Source: Clavelina lepadiformis (taxonomy: Eukaryota > Chordata > Ascidiacea > Aplousobranchia > Clavelinidae). From it: DNA of 64,000 nucleotides. Shown here in pieces: positions 1-13,942 of this stretch (positions are counted from its first letter, which is position 1; each line of letters begins with the position of its first letter). Position numbers and translations under genes: made by a program. Where the stretch lies: assembly GCF_947623445.1 (NCBI RefSeq), contig NC_135244.1, forward strand, positions 14,198,860-14,262,859, in the 5' to 3' direction. A model generated the notes under the pieces. That model saw only the letters and a program-made list of their open reading frames with translations. It searched no databases and was not told the origin of the DNA.

Positions 1-241
1 TCTATCGGACAATAACCATTCAGCAATAGTCAGGCCTTAAAACGACATTCGTGAGCATCGAGGTATAATACTTAACTTTATTAATCGAATGATTACTTTT
101 GCATATTACATCAGTGTAGTTTGCTTATTTGTGGGAATTGTGGCACTATGCAACTGGCCAAAAAAGTCGTGGAGACCGACCCTGATTACTTAATACATTG
201 GTGCAAACCGGTCTTGCTACAAACATGTGGGTGGTAGCAAT

Positions 242-664
242 TAGGGATGTGCCGCGAGGAAGATTATTCGGGTTCGTGCGAACCGAATATCATGAAGGTC
301 GACACGAACGAATCCCGAATCTATTCGTATTAGAACCAAACAATAAAATTTCCTCCAGAAGTTGTTAAGTCTTGCTTCTAAAATGACGTAATCGATAAAC
401 AAATCGCTTTCTTTCGAAAAATAGTGTTTAAAAAACGATCGAAAAAGCAAAATCGTTAGGAAAACGACTTTCATTGTAAGTACTGCTGACTCTAGTTTAG
501 CTTTGTCGGGAAACTAGATCATCATTTTTTACGAAAGGCAGTAAATTTACAAGTAATATTGTATTCGGGTTCGCCATTGTTGATATTCGTGTTCGTCCGA
601 ATCTTCCATAAAGGCGATATTCGGCGAATCTATTCGGGTTTGGGTTCGTATCGGCCCATCCCTA
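242..664. mobile_element. Non-autonomous hAT-like element (MITE), 423 bp
   Basis: The ends are inverted (TAGGGATGTGCCG at the left; CGGCCCATCCCTA at the right). The element is flanked by a perfect 8-bp direct repeat, GTAGCAAT, at 234-241 and 665-672. An 8-bp target duplication with short inverted ends is typical of hAT transposons. The interior is rich in repeated ATTCGGGTTCG and TTCGTGCGAAC blocks near both ends and has no credible coding sequence, so it would have depended on a transposase supplied elsewhere. Confidence 0.85.
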
Positions 665-672
665 GTAGCAAT

Positions 673-1762
673 CACGTTTGGTGGAATGCCGTGGATGCAA
701 TTACTATGGAACTGTGTACAAATGCACTTATGCTCCTTTGTAAAGCTCTGCTGGTTCAATGTGACTTTTTGGTAGCGGCCTGACAATACAAATATTGCAA
801 GCATGAAATCATAGCAGCATGAAGTTTACTATTATGCAAAAATTACATTGTATTACATACAATTTACAAATAACGAAAAAGTTGTCGATACGTTTACTGA
901 TATCAATTTATGAAGAAAATATAGCTCTTTTTGTACAAAAGCATCATTGTATCAACATGCCAAGGCACAGAAGTTTTTTGCCTTACAGGTTTAAATATTT
1001 TCAGATGTGAAAACGGGTATTCCACTAACCAATTCATATCATTACCTATTAAAGAGAAGTGAATTCAAAGTGAATGTTAAATATCAATACAAAACACTAC
1101 AGAGTTATTTATCTTTGAAAAAGGAGGGGACAAATTGCACCGGTAGGATCTTGATAATGCATCCGTAATGTTGTAACAAAATTATATTTTCACACTTTCA
1201 TTAGGACTCAAATCTAGCAAATGCTGTTAGTTTATAGCTTTTTGATGTCATATCAAGTGATGTAAGAAAAGTCACCATTCTACACGGTTGTATTACTGAG
1301 AGTGCAGCTTTGTCAATATTGATAACACAAAATAAGTTTACCCACATCAACACTTTGACGCCTTGAATTGCATTCAATCAAGTAATTTTAGAAGTCGTTT
1401 TGAGCTTAAAGAGGCACATTTACTGCTACAATTTGCTTTAAAATCACATTTAAGAGACAAATTTTTCACCCTTAGGTTGATCCCAGGTGGATAATCACAA
1501 GATTAAAGCCAGTGAACCCATTGGTCTAACTTGAATTCTATTACTAAAGGCACCAATATTTTTACCAACTAAATAACACTTACGGTGTATAACGCCACAA
1601 TAATCACACAGTCACAATCAGATCTTCTTTTCTGACAACAAAAGTTTAAACGATTCAAGCTATAATCAAAACTTGCTTGATGAAAATGTATAAAAGCAAC
1701 AGTAACAGATATGACGCAATACAAACTATAGAGTATAATCTTCCTTTGACTACTTTTCAAAT
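673..1762. other. Non-coding, downstream of IDI1
   Basis: No exon with good splice sites or recognisable protein similarity was found on either strand. The part nearest 1762 should hold the 3' UTR of the minus-strand IDI1 gene. I saw no clear polyadenylation signal to mark its end. Confidence 0.5.
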
Positions 1763-3994
<2,232 letters not shown>

Positions 3995-4015
3995 GGTACC
4001 ATTTGCTGTAAAATT

Positions 4016-5038
4016 AAATGATAGATGAGATTGATACATATCGACAATATACGACCTTATCTGCAATTATTTCCAATAACTAATTATAACATTTATCGGC
4101 AGTATTTCTGCTGCCATGTAAGTTGCTTTCCAAACAGTAGACAGGCACTGACTGTGCAACTCCATGGATTTACAAACAATAGAGTTACTTATAACACAAT
4201 CATGTCCACAAAGATGTGTGAAGCATTTAAATTCTTATATATATTGTATTGTTTGTTTTCATCATTGTTTGTGGGGCGACAAAAAATAAAATGTTAACTA
4301 TTATAGCGAGATCAAATAACAACTCCTCCAGCAAACAATGAGTGGTAAAAAGCAGCAAAATGTCACGACTTAAAACGTGCAGTGATAATGTAATCACATA
4401 ATAAAAACAACTAATGCTTGACTCTTAAACGTCCAAATGTTTTGTGGAACTCTATTACTGGTAGCCAACAGCGACCTAGCTCATAAAAATGTTTTGTTAT
4501 TCCTCATATTGACCCAGATGAATTTGGAAATGCATTTTATAATTGCTTTAAGACAGTGCTACAACTATAAATAAGATACAATCGAGAAGACGTGCATTCT
4601 TTGTGTAAAACGGCCATTTTTTCAGCTTGCTGCTTTCTCACTCAAAAACAGTTAAATTTCCAAACTGGCCGAAGGTCACTTTGGCGTACATAATAACTAT
4701 ACCAAAGGTGTTATGCCAACTGCGGTGTCTAAATCACAAGGGACACTATTCTCTTTTTAATGCAAACATGAGAAAAACTGCAGGCGCCATGGTTGTGCCG
4801 AGATATGTATTTACTCCAAGGCATTAATGACACTTGCTCCTGTTCAGTGGACCTGGTGAACAGTTCTGAATTTTGGTAATACTACAAAAAAGTATGGCAA
4901 TCGGAACTTGCATAAAGGCTAGCTCGGTAACAGACGCTCGAACATTGAGGAATCATTGCCGGGTTTAAGTCGTGCAAAGACTTTCCTCAGTCCAAGAGCA
5001 AACATTATGGGCCATTAACATTAACATTATTAACACTA
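4016..5038. other. Intergenic, upstream of IDI1
   Basis: No protein-coding exon is supported. The stretch should hold the 5' UTR exon and promoter of the minus-strand IDI1 gene. I saw no TATA box at a convincing position. Confidence 0.4.
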
Positions 5039-5080
5039 TTATGGTGATAAAGTTGGGTGTAGTATACAAGTGCACGGTAC

Positions 5081-5225
5081 TATGACACTTTATCGAAAGA
5101 CACTTTATCGAACGACACTTTATCGAACGACAGTTAATCGAACCGACAGTTGATCGAACGACACTTTATCGAACCGACAGTTGATCGAACGACACTTTAT
5201 CGAACCGACAGTTGATCGAACGACA
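5081..5225. repeat. Left subterminal tandem array of the MULE
   Basis: About nine tandem units of 15-17 bp built on GACACTTTATCGAAC and GACAGTTGATCGAAC alternate here. The same units in reverse complement form the array at 6909-7085. Such subterminal arrays often serve as transposase binding sites in DNA transposons; that role is inferred here. Confidence 0.85.
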
Positions 5226-5400
5226 AACTTTGACAATAACTTCAAGCAAGATTTTTGCGTGTTTCTCAAACATTGAGACAATAAGCCATTGTGATGTGCG
5301 GTCTTTGCAATGATGTGCATTAATGAATTGTGATGTATATATCATAAAGTTGACGATTTATATTTTACATCTATATTTTATATTTGTATCATAAAGTTGC

Positions 5401-5438
5401 CGATTTCGCATGGCGGGCCGGCCCGCCATGCGAAATCG
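5401..5438. other. 38-bp perfect palindrome
   Basis: The first 19 bases (from CGATTTCGCATGG to GCGGGCC) are followed directly by their exact reverse complement with no spacer. The GC-rich centre GGCGGGCCGGCCCGCC contrasts with the AT-rich flanks. It lies inside the MULE, between the left array and the transposase fragment. Confidence 0.95.
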
Positions 5439-5743
5439 TCCGGCCCGAAACATATTAATAAGTTATCACAAGAATACGGCCCGCCGTTTCTTATTGAGTT
5501 TCAAACTGCAGTGTTAGCTCTGTTTGAAAAAATTGTGGTATTGTTACGCCATAAGTACGTCGTACTAGTCTAATGTTACGCCATAAAACTGGTGCGAAGG
5601 CGGTAGACCAGTATCTCGTACTAACTACTAAGTACGAGATTGTCTGTACAGTAGACTAGACTAGTCGTTATAGATACAAAGAGTAAGGAATTGAAGGCAA
5701 AATTTCATAGCAAGGGGCATATCGCTGCCTGACTTTTACACAA

Positions 5744-6244
5744 AGTAGCTTCTTGAAAGTGGTCTTTATCCCAGCTTTTTCAATTCTTGTTGTACAACGG
5801 TTCGAGGACTTTCTGGCCACGTTCAGTGACAACGATGAGCAGCACTTGTCTGAATACATTGAATATTTCGAAACTACTTGGATTGGACGATTTCGTCGCA
5901 GGAATCGTCGTCAACCTCTATTTCCTATCCGGTGTTGGAATGTCTTCCACCGGGTTCAAGATGACCTTCCACGAACGAATAATAGCATTGAAGGATGGCA
6001 CAATGCGTTCAGCAAGCGTGTCTCAATATCCCATCCGACGCTTCGCAGACTCGTCAAAAAAATTAATCAGGAACAAGGTTCCAACGAAATGTTTATTGAG
6101 CAATTGATTGCTGGAATTGCTGGCCCACCTCGGAAGAAGCGCTACGACGCTGTCAACCAACGGCTGAAGAGCATAGTCGAAAATTATGACTCAACGAATA
6201 TTGACATAAAAAGTTATCTTCGAGCAATTGCACACAACTTGTAA
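5744..6244 (+). pseudogene. MULE transposase, C-terminal fragment
   Basis: An open frame of about 163 codons resembles the C-terminal part of MULE-type transposases often found with FLYWCH zinc fingers. Seen: YFETTWIGRFRRR, RQPLFPIRCWNVFHRV, then LPRTNNSIEGWHNAF, the conserved TNN-EGWH block of that family, and ISHPTLRRLVKKI after it. Full-length relatives have a DDE catalytic domain upstream; here a stop codon just upstream (TAG at about 5747) closes the frame and no catalytic part is seen, so it is a truncated relic. It lies between the inverted repeats at 5039-5075 and 7159-7197, which fits it being the element's own gene. There is no ATG at the start of the open frame. Confidence 0.8.
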
Positions 6245-6397
6245 TTAAATGAATGCGATTGAAATGTGCACTTCGTCAGTTGTCGTGCTTTTAACAGTGC
6301 ATATCGTCAGTTGTTTCGATAAATTGTGGTTCTTTTAATAAATTGTCGTTCTTTTAACAGTGCATATCGTCAGTTGTTTCGTTAAATTGTGGTTCTT

Positions 6398-6904
6398 TTA
6401 ACCCTATCCTAACCAGGCTCGCGAGTTTACTAAAAAACTAGGTGTGGCCGACCCCGCACACACATTTGCAATCGTTAATTACTAGAAAACTATGCGTCGT
6501 AGACTGATGAGATTTTTACAGGTTAGTAGAAACATCATCTGGCTTCCTGTATACATCATAATTGTAAAACTAAAGAAAGTGAATTTAGTGTAAATTAGGT
6601 ATTTCTAAAAGTGACACATTTCTAGAAATTCTTCTTGTTACGCCGCGCCCCCGCTGTGAGAAGAGAACGAAAGAGAATAGTTAGTCAAGTTATTGGTGCG
6701 TAAATGAGTAATACGCTTCAATGCGGAGAGAGAGCAAAATTATATAAATATCACAATATCTCAAAAATTACAAAATCCAAGTTTATCAAACAAACATGGA
6801 CAGATAGCTGAACATTTTTTATGAAAAGTCATCAAATTTCAATTTTCTATAGCAAACAATGCAACTGTACGCCACGTTTTGCTATGACTGTGTGCGGGAG
6901 AAGC
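6398..6904. repeat. 0.5-kb interspersed repeat, copy 1 (inside the MULE)
   Basis: Runs from TTAACCCTATCCTAACCAGG to TGCGGGAGAAGC and is closely matched in the same orientation at 52485-53021. The two copies differ by scattered substitutions, and copy 2 carries roughly 20 extra bases (around GACCAGCTGACC). I saw neither terminal inverted repeats nor a target duplication. Sharing of the full stretch outside any MULE shows that it is a repeat family of its own that inserted into, or was captured by, the MULE. Confidence 0.85.
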
Positions 6905-6908
6905 AACA

Positions 6909-7085
6909 GCCGATTCGATCAACTGTCGCTTTGATCAATTGTCGGTTCGATAAAGTGTCGTTCGATCAACTGTCGGTTCGATCATCTGTCGTTTCGATCA
7001 GCTGTCGTTCGATTAAGTGTCGTTCGATAAACTATCGTTCGATAAAGTGTCGTTCGATAAAGTGTCTTTCGATTAAGTGTCGCGT
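6909..7085. repeat. Right subterminal tandem array of the MULE
   Basis: Tandem units built on GTTCGATAAAGTGTC and CGATCAACTGTCGGTT form the reverse complement of the array at 5081-5225, so the two ends mirror each other. Confidence 0.85.
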
Positions 7086-7725
7086 CACGCAAGTGCACAC
7101 CCACAGGATGCCTTTTTATACTAGACCCCAGCTATTCAAAAGGTGACGTCATCTGGTTGTGCACTTGTATACTACACCCAACTTTATCACACCATAAGCC
7201 TGCCATATCAACGCTGCATGAAATTATAAATATAACAATGATTAAATTTTTTCTTACTCATAAATGAGATTCAGATGTCTCGTATACAAATTTGATATGG
7301 ACAAATAAACTACATAAAACACTTTCTGATCCTATCACTATGTAACACTGTAACTGGATGACTATAGTGACTTGCACTGAAAAAACCAAGGTCCAAAAAC
7401 AGGAATTATTTTGTGGGTTTGGTGGCCACACTAACCTACCACCTTATAGCACAATTCTATTAATTGCTATCTTGCATGTTTTAAGCCCTTGGGTTTTGCC
7501 ACAGATTCCTGCTCCTTAATTTTTCGCGAGCAAGTGCTTTATTGTGCTATAACTACAATGGTTAGCTGTTAGCACCCTAACTTTAGCTCCGCAAAGTTAA
7601 TGGTTAAAGCTATACAATATACAATACAACCTTTCCCCAGCCAAATTCGCTTTTTTGTTTGGGTTTTCCCCCAACCAAAGAATAAACATCATAGACAACC
7701 CAATCCGCTTGTGAGTTATTAAAAC

Positions 7726-8604
7726 CAGGGCTTTGGAGCAGTCGTAAATATTAAATTGCTCCAGCTCCAGCTCCGGAGCTCTCTTTTACCATAAATTAGC
7801 TCCAGCTCCGTAACCCATTGATACCACTGCTCCGGCTCCAGTTCTGGCTCCATTACGTTGTAATGAAAAGTGGTGTATGGTACCTTAACCTGTAAGGTTT
7901 CCCCACTTCACTACAAAGTCTGTTTACTTGTGTATATCTTAACAGTGAACTTTGATAGACTTCAGCAATAATAACACAGGAATGACAACTGTATAATCTG
8001 ATTATATTGAAGCTACTTTGAACGAATAAATCAAGATAAAACATTGTGACAGCTACATAATAAAGTCGACCACTTTCTAGGGTTGACTTAGTAGACTGTA
8101 ACGCATTGAACAACTATGAATAATAACACACACAATGTAGGCATGCACGACATTTTTTGTCACGACTAAATACGATAAGCAGAGAGTAATCGATTACGTA
8201 ACGCAATGCTTTGCTTTGCCGATTTCCGTAAACAAGTATTCTATGTGGCATTCGATTTGCAAGCAATTTTATAATATCATCACAACGTCAAAAACTGAGG
8301 TTTAAGGATGAACGCTCAATTTGGAATATCTAGCCCAATGGGTCGGTCAGTAGTCAGTACCATCGGTTGCAGCTATGAACATGTGGCTGTTCTGCTGTCA
8401 ATTTCCCATAAATTCTTAATTTTGTGAAGGGTTGCTGTTAAATTATGTGAATGCAGCCAATAGTAGTAGCATAGCATCTTATGAAATGCATCGGAGCCGG
8501 AGCTATATTTCAAACAACTGGCTCCAGCTCCATTTGAATTTTATGTATGAATTCTGTTAAAAATGCACGGCTCCGGGGCTCCTTGCTCCGGCTCCAAAGC
8601 CCTG
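7726..8604. mobile_element. hAT-like element, 879 bp, non-coding
   Basis: Begins CAGGGCTTTGGAGC and ends GCTCCAAAGCCCTG, an exact inverted repeat with the CAGGG start common among hAT transposons. The flanking octamers are ATTAAAAC (7718-7725) and GCTAAAAC (8605-8612), matching at six of eight positions, as expected of an old 8-bp duplication. Both ends carry subterminal runs of GCTCCAGCTCCGGAGC type. No transposase frame is visible in the interior. Confidence 0.8.
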
Positions 8605-8612
8605 GCTAAAAC

Positions 8613-9993
8613 TACAGTAGTGCGCTAGATCAATCTTTTATAACTTTTTCGTCTGCATTTTTTTTCGACAAAAATCCTATCTTCCCTTTCTTTGCTCATT
8701 TCTTTCTTTCGGAATGTTGATAAGCGTATGTTCTTTCTTAACGTTTTTTAAAAATATTTTGCAACAAGCAAAGACCGAAAGTTTTCCTAAAAATTTGTAT
8801 CGACCAAATGGTTGTTGACTGACGACTGTTACACTTTTTTAGCGTGAAGTTTCCTTAACAGCTTATTTCGGATTGCATTAAAGGTTTGGGAAAAATATTT
8901 TGAAAGCAGAGCTTAAAATCCCCGACCACTTTGATTAAAAAACGTGGAGCGGGAAAAAAATTGCGATTTCACGCCCCTAAAACCACCTGGAAAACTCCTC
9001 GAAATGAAACGTATTTTCTTGTTTTTACGTACTGTAACTAGCAATTTATGGTGTAGCCTACAAATATGAAAATCCGTATATAAATCAATTTTGTAATACC
9101 CTTTTTAACTACTTTAAAATGCCGAAAACTCCATGATTCCTCGAGAAGGCCGACAGTTCTTCCCAGGAATCACATCAGTATGAGAACGACAACAAAACTT
9201 TTATTTTCAGCGTTGGGCGAAGATTACGAACGAACGTAACGAAAAATATATGGAAGACAGAACGAACTTATTTCAGCACGTTCTAATCGAAGTAAGCCTA
9301 ACAAGGCTGTAAGGATAAACGAAAACGTAAAGCAAACCAAAGTAGCCTAAAATGTGCCAAAAAAGCTAAATAAAATTCTTTTACAGAAATTCGGGATTTT
9401 CATGTGACCTTGACCGCCACGATGCAAATGTCCATTAATCATCCCATCAATACATAAAACCAAATCTATAAATCACTTTGTAATTCAACTCTGCTAACAT
9501 ATCTGTTGTTTCAATATCAGACAGCTAAAAGCCAAGAATAAATTGTTAGTGGGGTAACGTCTTCGTATGAAAGCCCATATCAAACTTTTAATTGTAACTG
9601 AAGTTACGGCAGGCCAGCCTATATCAAATTAAGATCGGCGACAAAGAATTACTGTAATGAAATAAAATGCATTGCGTTTTTTCGTTCTGATATTGCAGAA
9701 TACATAAGCGTCTCTTTTACTTTTTCACTCCTTCCTGTTGCAGGCCAATTTTAAAAAATTAGTATTTTTGTTTTCTTCATAGCAGCATTGGCCAGTAGAA
9801 GAACATGTCCTTCCACCACTTGACAACACTTTGATATCATAACTAACCCATAGGCTATGCGTTACTGGTAGCATAGCCTAACCCTAAAGCACACTAGTCT
9901 GCAAATTCGTTTACAACAATAGCGACTTGAAATAAATTTTGCAGGTGGTATTTGCAATTCCACCAACTGTTGCTGATACTGTTATGTTACACA
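8613..9993. other. Intergenic, no gene seen
   Basis: AT-rich sequence with no supported exon, RNA gene or recognisable mobile element on either strand. Confidence 0.4.
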
Positions 9994-10336
9994 ATAACTG
10001 GCAGGGGGACTGGCCAACCGGGAAGCGGGAAAATTTCCCGGTAGGCTCTGCGTTTACGATTGTTGGAGGTTGTAATTTCTTTGTTTTTTTCACTAAAAAT
10101 TATTAGCCTAAGACTAGCAATTACTTGAAAACTCCCCTTTGTATATAACGCTTGGGAAGTAGGTTCTTATTATTTCCCACAGGGCAAGTTTTTTGCGATA
10201 AAACGTTTTTTGCATCGTATAGTCACTGGGTGTTACAGGTTTTATTTGTTGCTAAGTTACTGAGCACGAACCCACATCCACTAAGTGATTTAACGTGACA
10301 TATTAGGTTATTGTAAACTGCACTGTATATGTATAC

Positions 10337-10791
10337 GTGGGCAGTACCGGTACCGTCGGTACTTTTGAGAAAAATTACCGAAGCTCTATACCGAATTACT
10401 TTTTTCAAGAAATTTTAGTCGATCCCGGTACTCGGTACTTTTCACGTGATTATTTCAAAATTTTAACAAGTATGTTTTCAAAAATACATATTAACTAATG
10501 CTCAATATTAATTTTAGCATCTGTTGATCCTTTCTAATATAGAAATGTCAATTAAAATTACAAGCGATTAACATCACGTAAGTTTTGACCTGGAGTAACC
10601 TTTACAGGGGGCATAATTGCGGCAAGCATTGTATTTGCAGCAGCATCTTTTACACAAAAAGTACCGGTACCGACAAATTAACGAACTAATTTTTTAAAAT
10701 AGTAGGCTACCGAATACCGGAACCGTCGTTACATTTTTTGCCAAGTATCGGTACCGTTACCGACGGTACTTCCAAAGTACAGACTGCCCAC
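10337..10791. mobile_element. Nested element with GTGGGCAGT ends
   Basis: Begins GTGGGCAGTACCGGTACCG and ends with ACTGCCCAC after a block CGACGGTAC, so the ends are inverted. Repeated GGTACCG and CGACGGTAC words occur near both ends. No clear target duplication was seen. It sits inside the element at 10002-12187. Confidence 0.6.
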
Positions 10792-11106
10792 CTCTGTGTA
10801 TATGCCGTAAACTTACTTCCAAGCATTATGCCATGATGGCCTCTCTTCCGTACCAAATTTTGGGAGGTCATCTGTGTTTTTATGTTTTCTGTTCTTTTGC
10901 TTACCACATTTTCCTATTTGCGACTACCTTTTTCCTATAACCTAGGAAAACATATGAATATTGTCGCGTATAGGCCTACGGCATTTCAAACTCGTAAACC
11001 ACTAATAGGCAGCTATTGTAAATATGAGGGTACATTTCACTTCGTGTTTAAAGCTGTGTAAATATATTAAACTTACTGTGGTATTTTTGATGTTAGTGTA
11101 ACAGAA

Positions 11107-11455
11107 TATTCTTGCTTTCGTATGCCAGGCTGCCTTCCCACATTCACGGTGAACCGCGACACCACCAGTAAAACCCAAGAAATCAACTCATTTTATTGAA
11201 CAGCCTCCACGACCCAAAACCAAAACCGACCTCTCAAATCACTTAACAAACGGCTTTTATAGGATACAAAAGGCAAGGTGCCAAATTAGTGATAAGATAA
11301 AAGTGCACAAAACGTGAGACAAACAACGGTAATTGCAACCAATCAACCAAAACCAAAACACCGCGAAGCAATCAACGCACTAGAGAACGAACACCCCACA
11401 AAAACGGTAAAATACAAAATACTGTAAATAACGAGTGACATAGTTTCGTTACATT
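11107..11455. repeat. Interspersed repeat, copy 1
   Basis: Matches 42119-42403 in the same orientation over most of its length. Shared blocks include CCCACATTCAC, GTAAAACCCAAGAAA, AAGGTGCCAAA-like and GTGACATA.TTTCGTTACA. Copy 1 is about 65 bp longer. No coding potential; family unknown. Confidence 0.75.
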
Positions 11456-12195
11456 AGTGCATGCTGAACTAAGTGTTACGTTTTGTTGTCCTCACTCTTA
11501 GAATTACAGGCACATCTTTTATTTAAAAGCAGTTAAGTCAAGTTTCCGTTCACACAGCTCATTTCAGGAGCTCCAATACCAAACTGTCAGTCCAACTACT
11601 TGTCGGACACACGTCGATAAAAAGACACATGTGCTTAATTAACCACGGAAACGCGCAATCGGCCGCAAGGGAGAAACGCAACAGATACAGGGCAAAAACA
11701 TAAGTTACTGAAAATCTTCTAGTTATGGGAATACCGGGCAGGCAGACAACGTTGTCACGACGTCTGTTCAAGGTTCGCTGTTGGTCAACACGTATACAAC
11801 CTAAGAAAAAAACACGTAACGACGTCCATCAATGACGTCATTTTGACAAGTCCAAAGTACGTTCGATTTGTGTTTCAAAACCGAAACTTGCAACACTTGA
11901 TATTGAAAATTTCTTCGTGTTACAGAACTTTGCCTGTGACTTCACAGAAGTGATGTTTTATCAAAATTGTTCTGAAATCCGTAAGTTTACCAATCCCAAC
12001 CGTCAGAATATATCTTGCAAGCAAAATTCCGATGCATGCAACTTCCAAAATTTTCCGAAATTCATCCAACTTGCTGTCAAAGAAAGCACTTTGTCGGATG
12101 CAAAGTCTTTGCTTTAATATATAAGTTATTTTTGGGGGCCCTTTTGAACATTTTCCCGGTAAAAATTTGTGGCCCAGTCCGCCCTTGGTAACTGG

Positions 12196-13942
12196 TGTAA
12201 TTATTACACTGATCTACAAAAACAAAAACTTTTTTGCGGCATGAACTTTGATGATTGATTTAGGCTAAGTTTTGGTTGCTGATCCCAATTCTGAGCTCAG
12301 AATTGCTCTATCACGTCAGGTTTTTTCGCTGTGCATTTTCCCCAATTTCATAAATTGATCAAATTTTGATTTTCGTTAGTGACGGTACGGTGAGCGTATG
12401 ACAAATTAAATTTCGTTTGTGCATTACTTGTGTGAAGTATTACACAACAAACTCATCTGTCGTAAAGACCGCGTATGCTGGCGGTTATTGTTAGAATATG
12501 AGCGAGGACGATTGATGGTTGATGACTTGTTTTACTTCTGCTTCGATGGTATGAGTTCTCATTTCTCAAATTGCGTGACTATGCTGTTAGTTGTTTAATT
12601 TTGTCTACACAAATTACTAAATGATAAAGTTCCCATTTTATTTATTATAAGACACAAAGGTTTTCACCTTCGGGCAAAGCTTACTGAATGTTACATCGCG
12701 CTCAGTAACAACTGAAATCAATCACGTAAAAAAGGAAAGATTGTAAACATTACATTGGTATATATATGTGACACACCAGTTCAAGCGAGGATATTATCTG
12801 ACGTAATTAAGAAGAATTCAAGTCCGGTCACCAACTGCATTGCGAGATCTCAAAATAAAATTCAAGCATTTCGAAAAACAACTCGTGATTGGTGACGTAA
12901 CCGTCACAAGCGTATAACAGCAACAGATCAAATATTGTTATGAAATCACCTATGATGAAGCCTCGGCTCAAAGTTTTGTTGTAGCACAGAATGACAGAGT
13001 TTTCGGTAAACTTTAATCCAGTGGTTCTCAATCTTTTTTCAATCACGGACCTCTTTTCGAATTTCGAAAATATATGTGGACGCATTCATTTTTTATTTGG
13101 TAGCTCATTACTTAGTTTCCATCTTTATACATCGCGTTTGGTAGCTCATTACTCAGTTACCATCTTTATCTTTATACCTCTGCCCTGCAGACTTAATCGT
13201 CCAATGCTTTTTGTGACAGCACCCTGCTCTTTAGTAAAACGTAAACATTGTCAACGATAAACGTAACATTGTTCGTATAATGTAAAAGAAAATTGACAGC
13301 TCAAAACGAAATGTGAAGTGATTGTTACTTCACAATTGATATAAATATGCATCGATTCCAGTAGGACATTCTGTGACACTCAAAGAGACGTAAGAAAACA
13401 TTAAGGATGCGTTGGAAACACTGAAGTACAGTGATCATGGCTGGGTATTATGTGTAGACATAAAAATGATGAACTTTCTGTTAGGACAGCAAGGTGGTTA
13501 CACCAAATACCCTTGTTTTCTCTGCTACTGGGATCCCAGTCAGAAATTTATCTTTGGCCTTACTATGTGATATCTACCGCACATGTTAAAAACAAAGTTG
13601 GCCCAAGGTACGTCCGCCATTCAACAGCCACAGATATATGTTAGAAAGAGGTCAGGAAATTTGACAATGGGCAATGCTTGGCCCAAGTATGGCGACCGAT
13701 CATAAGCCTTATATAACCATGCAAGGGCCTGAGAAAAATTATCTTATATTTTTCTCTGGGCCTAGTCTTTACCTGACATAAAACCCTTTCAGTAACATTA
13801 CTAATAGCTACGATCATTTGCGACTTAATACAACGTATATATACGTTTTAAATGGCATTTATTGAAAGTTGAAAAAAGCGAGAACGCAGAAAATTAGAAA
13901 AAGAAACGAAGATAAAATACAAAGTAAAATAGGAGTTCTTAA
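12196..13942. other. Intergenic; one hAT-like end fragment
   Basis: No supported gene. At 13019 the sequence CAGTGGTTCTCAATC resembles one end of hAT elements of the Charlie type, followed by an ACGGACCTCTTTTCG block, but no matching right end was found. At about 13108-13165 the words TTGGTAGCTCATTAC and CCATCTTTATA occur twice, a small local duplication. Confidence 0.4.

Larger units (their letters stand above)
5039..7197. mobile_element. Mutator-like (MULE) DNA transposon, decayed
   Basis: Terminal inverted repeats of about 37 bp lie at 5039-5075 and 7159-7197. They match almost throughout (TTATGGTG at the ends, GTATACAAGTGCAC at the inner edge) and differ mainly by a 2-bp gap. Inside each end is a tandem array of CGATAAAGTGTCGTT-type units, inverted between the two ends. 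The interior carries the C-terminal part of a MULE-type transposase (5744-6244), a perfect palindrome (5401-5438) and one copy of an unrelated 0.5-kb repeat (6398-6904). I could not find a clean target-site duplication, so the exact boundaries may be off by a few bases. The lack of an intact transposase means the copy is not autonomous. Confidence 0.85.
10002..12187. mobile_element. Composite hAT-like element, about 2.2 kb
   Basis: The left end starts CAGGGGGACTGGCC and the right end, read inward, starts CAAGGGCGGACTGGGCC; both are followed by an ACCGGGAAAAT-like block. Flanking octamers are ATAACTGG (9994-10001) and GTAACTGG (12188-12195), matching at seven of eight, as after hAT insertion. 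Two other repeats sit inside (10337-10791 and 11107-11455), so part of the length is nested insertion. No intact transposase frame was found. Confidence 0.75.

Noticed and set aside
5081..5225. CRISPR array
   Set aside because: Spacers are absent, units are contiguous and mirrored at the other end of a transposon, and the genome is eukaryotic.
13019..13075. Complete Charlie-type hAT element
   Set aside because: Only a left-end-like CAGTGGTTCTCAA is present; no matching right end or target duplication was found.
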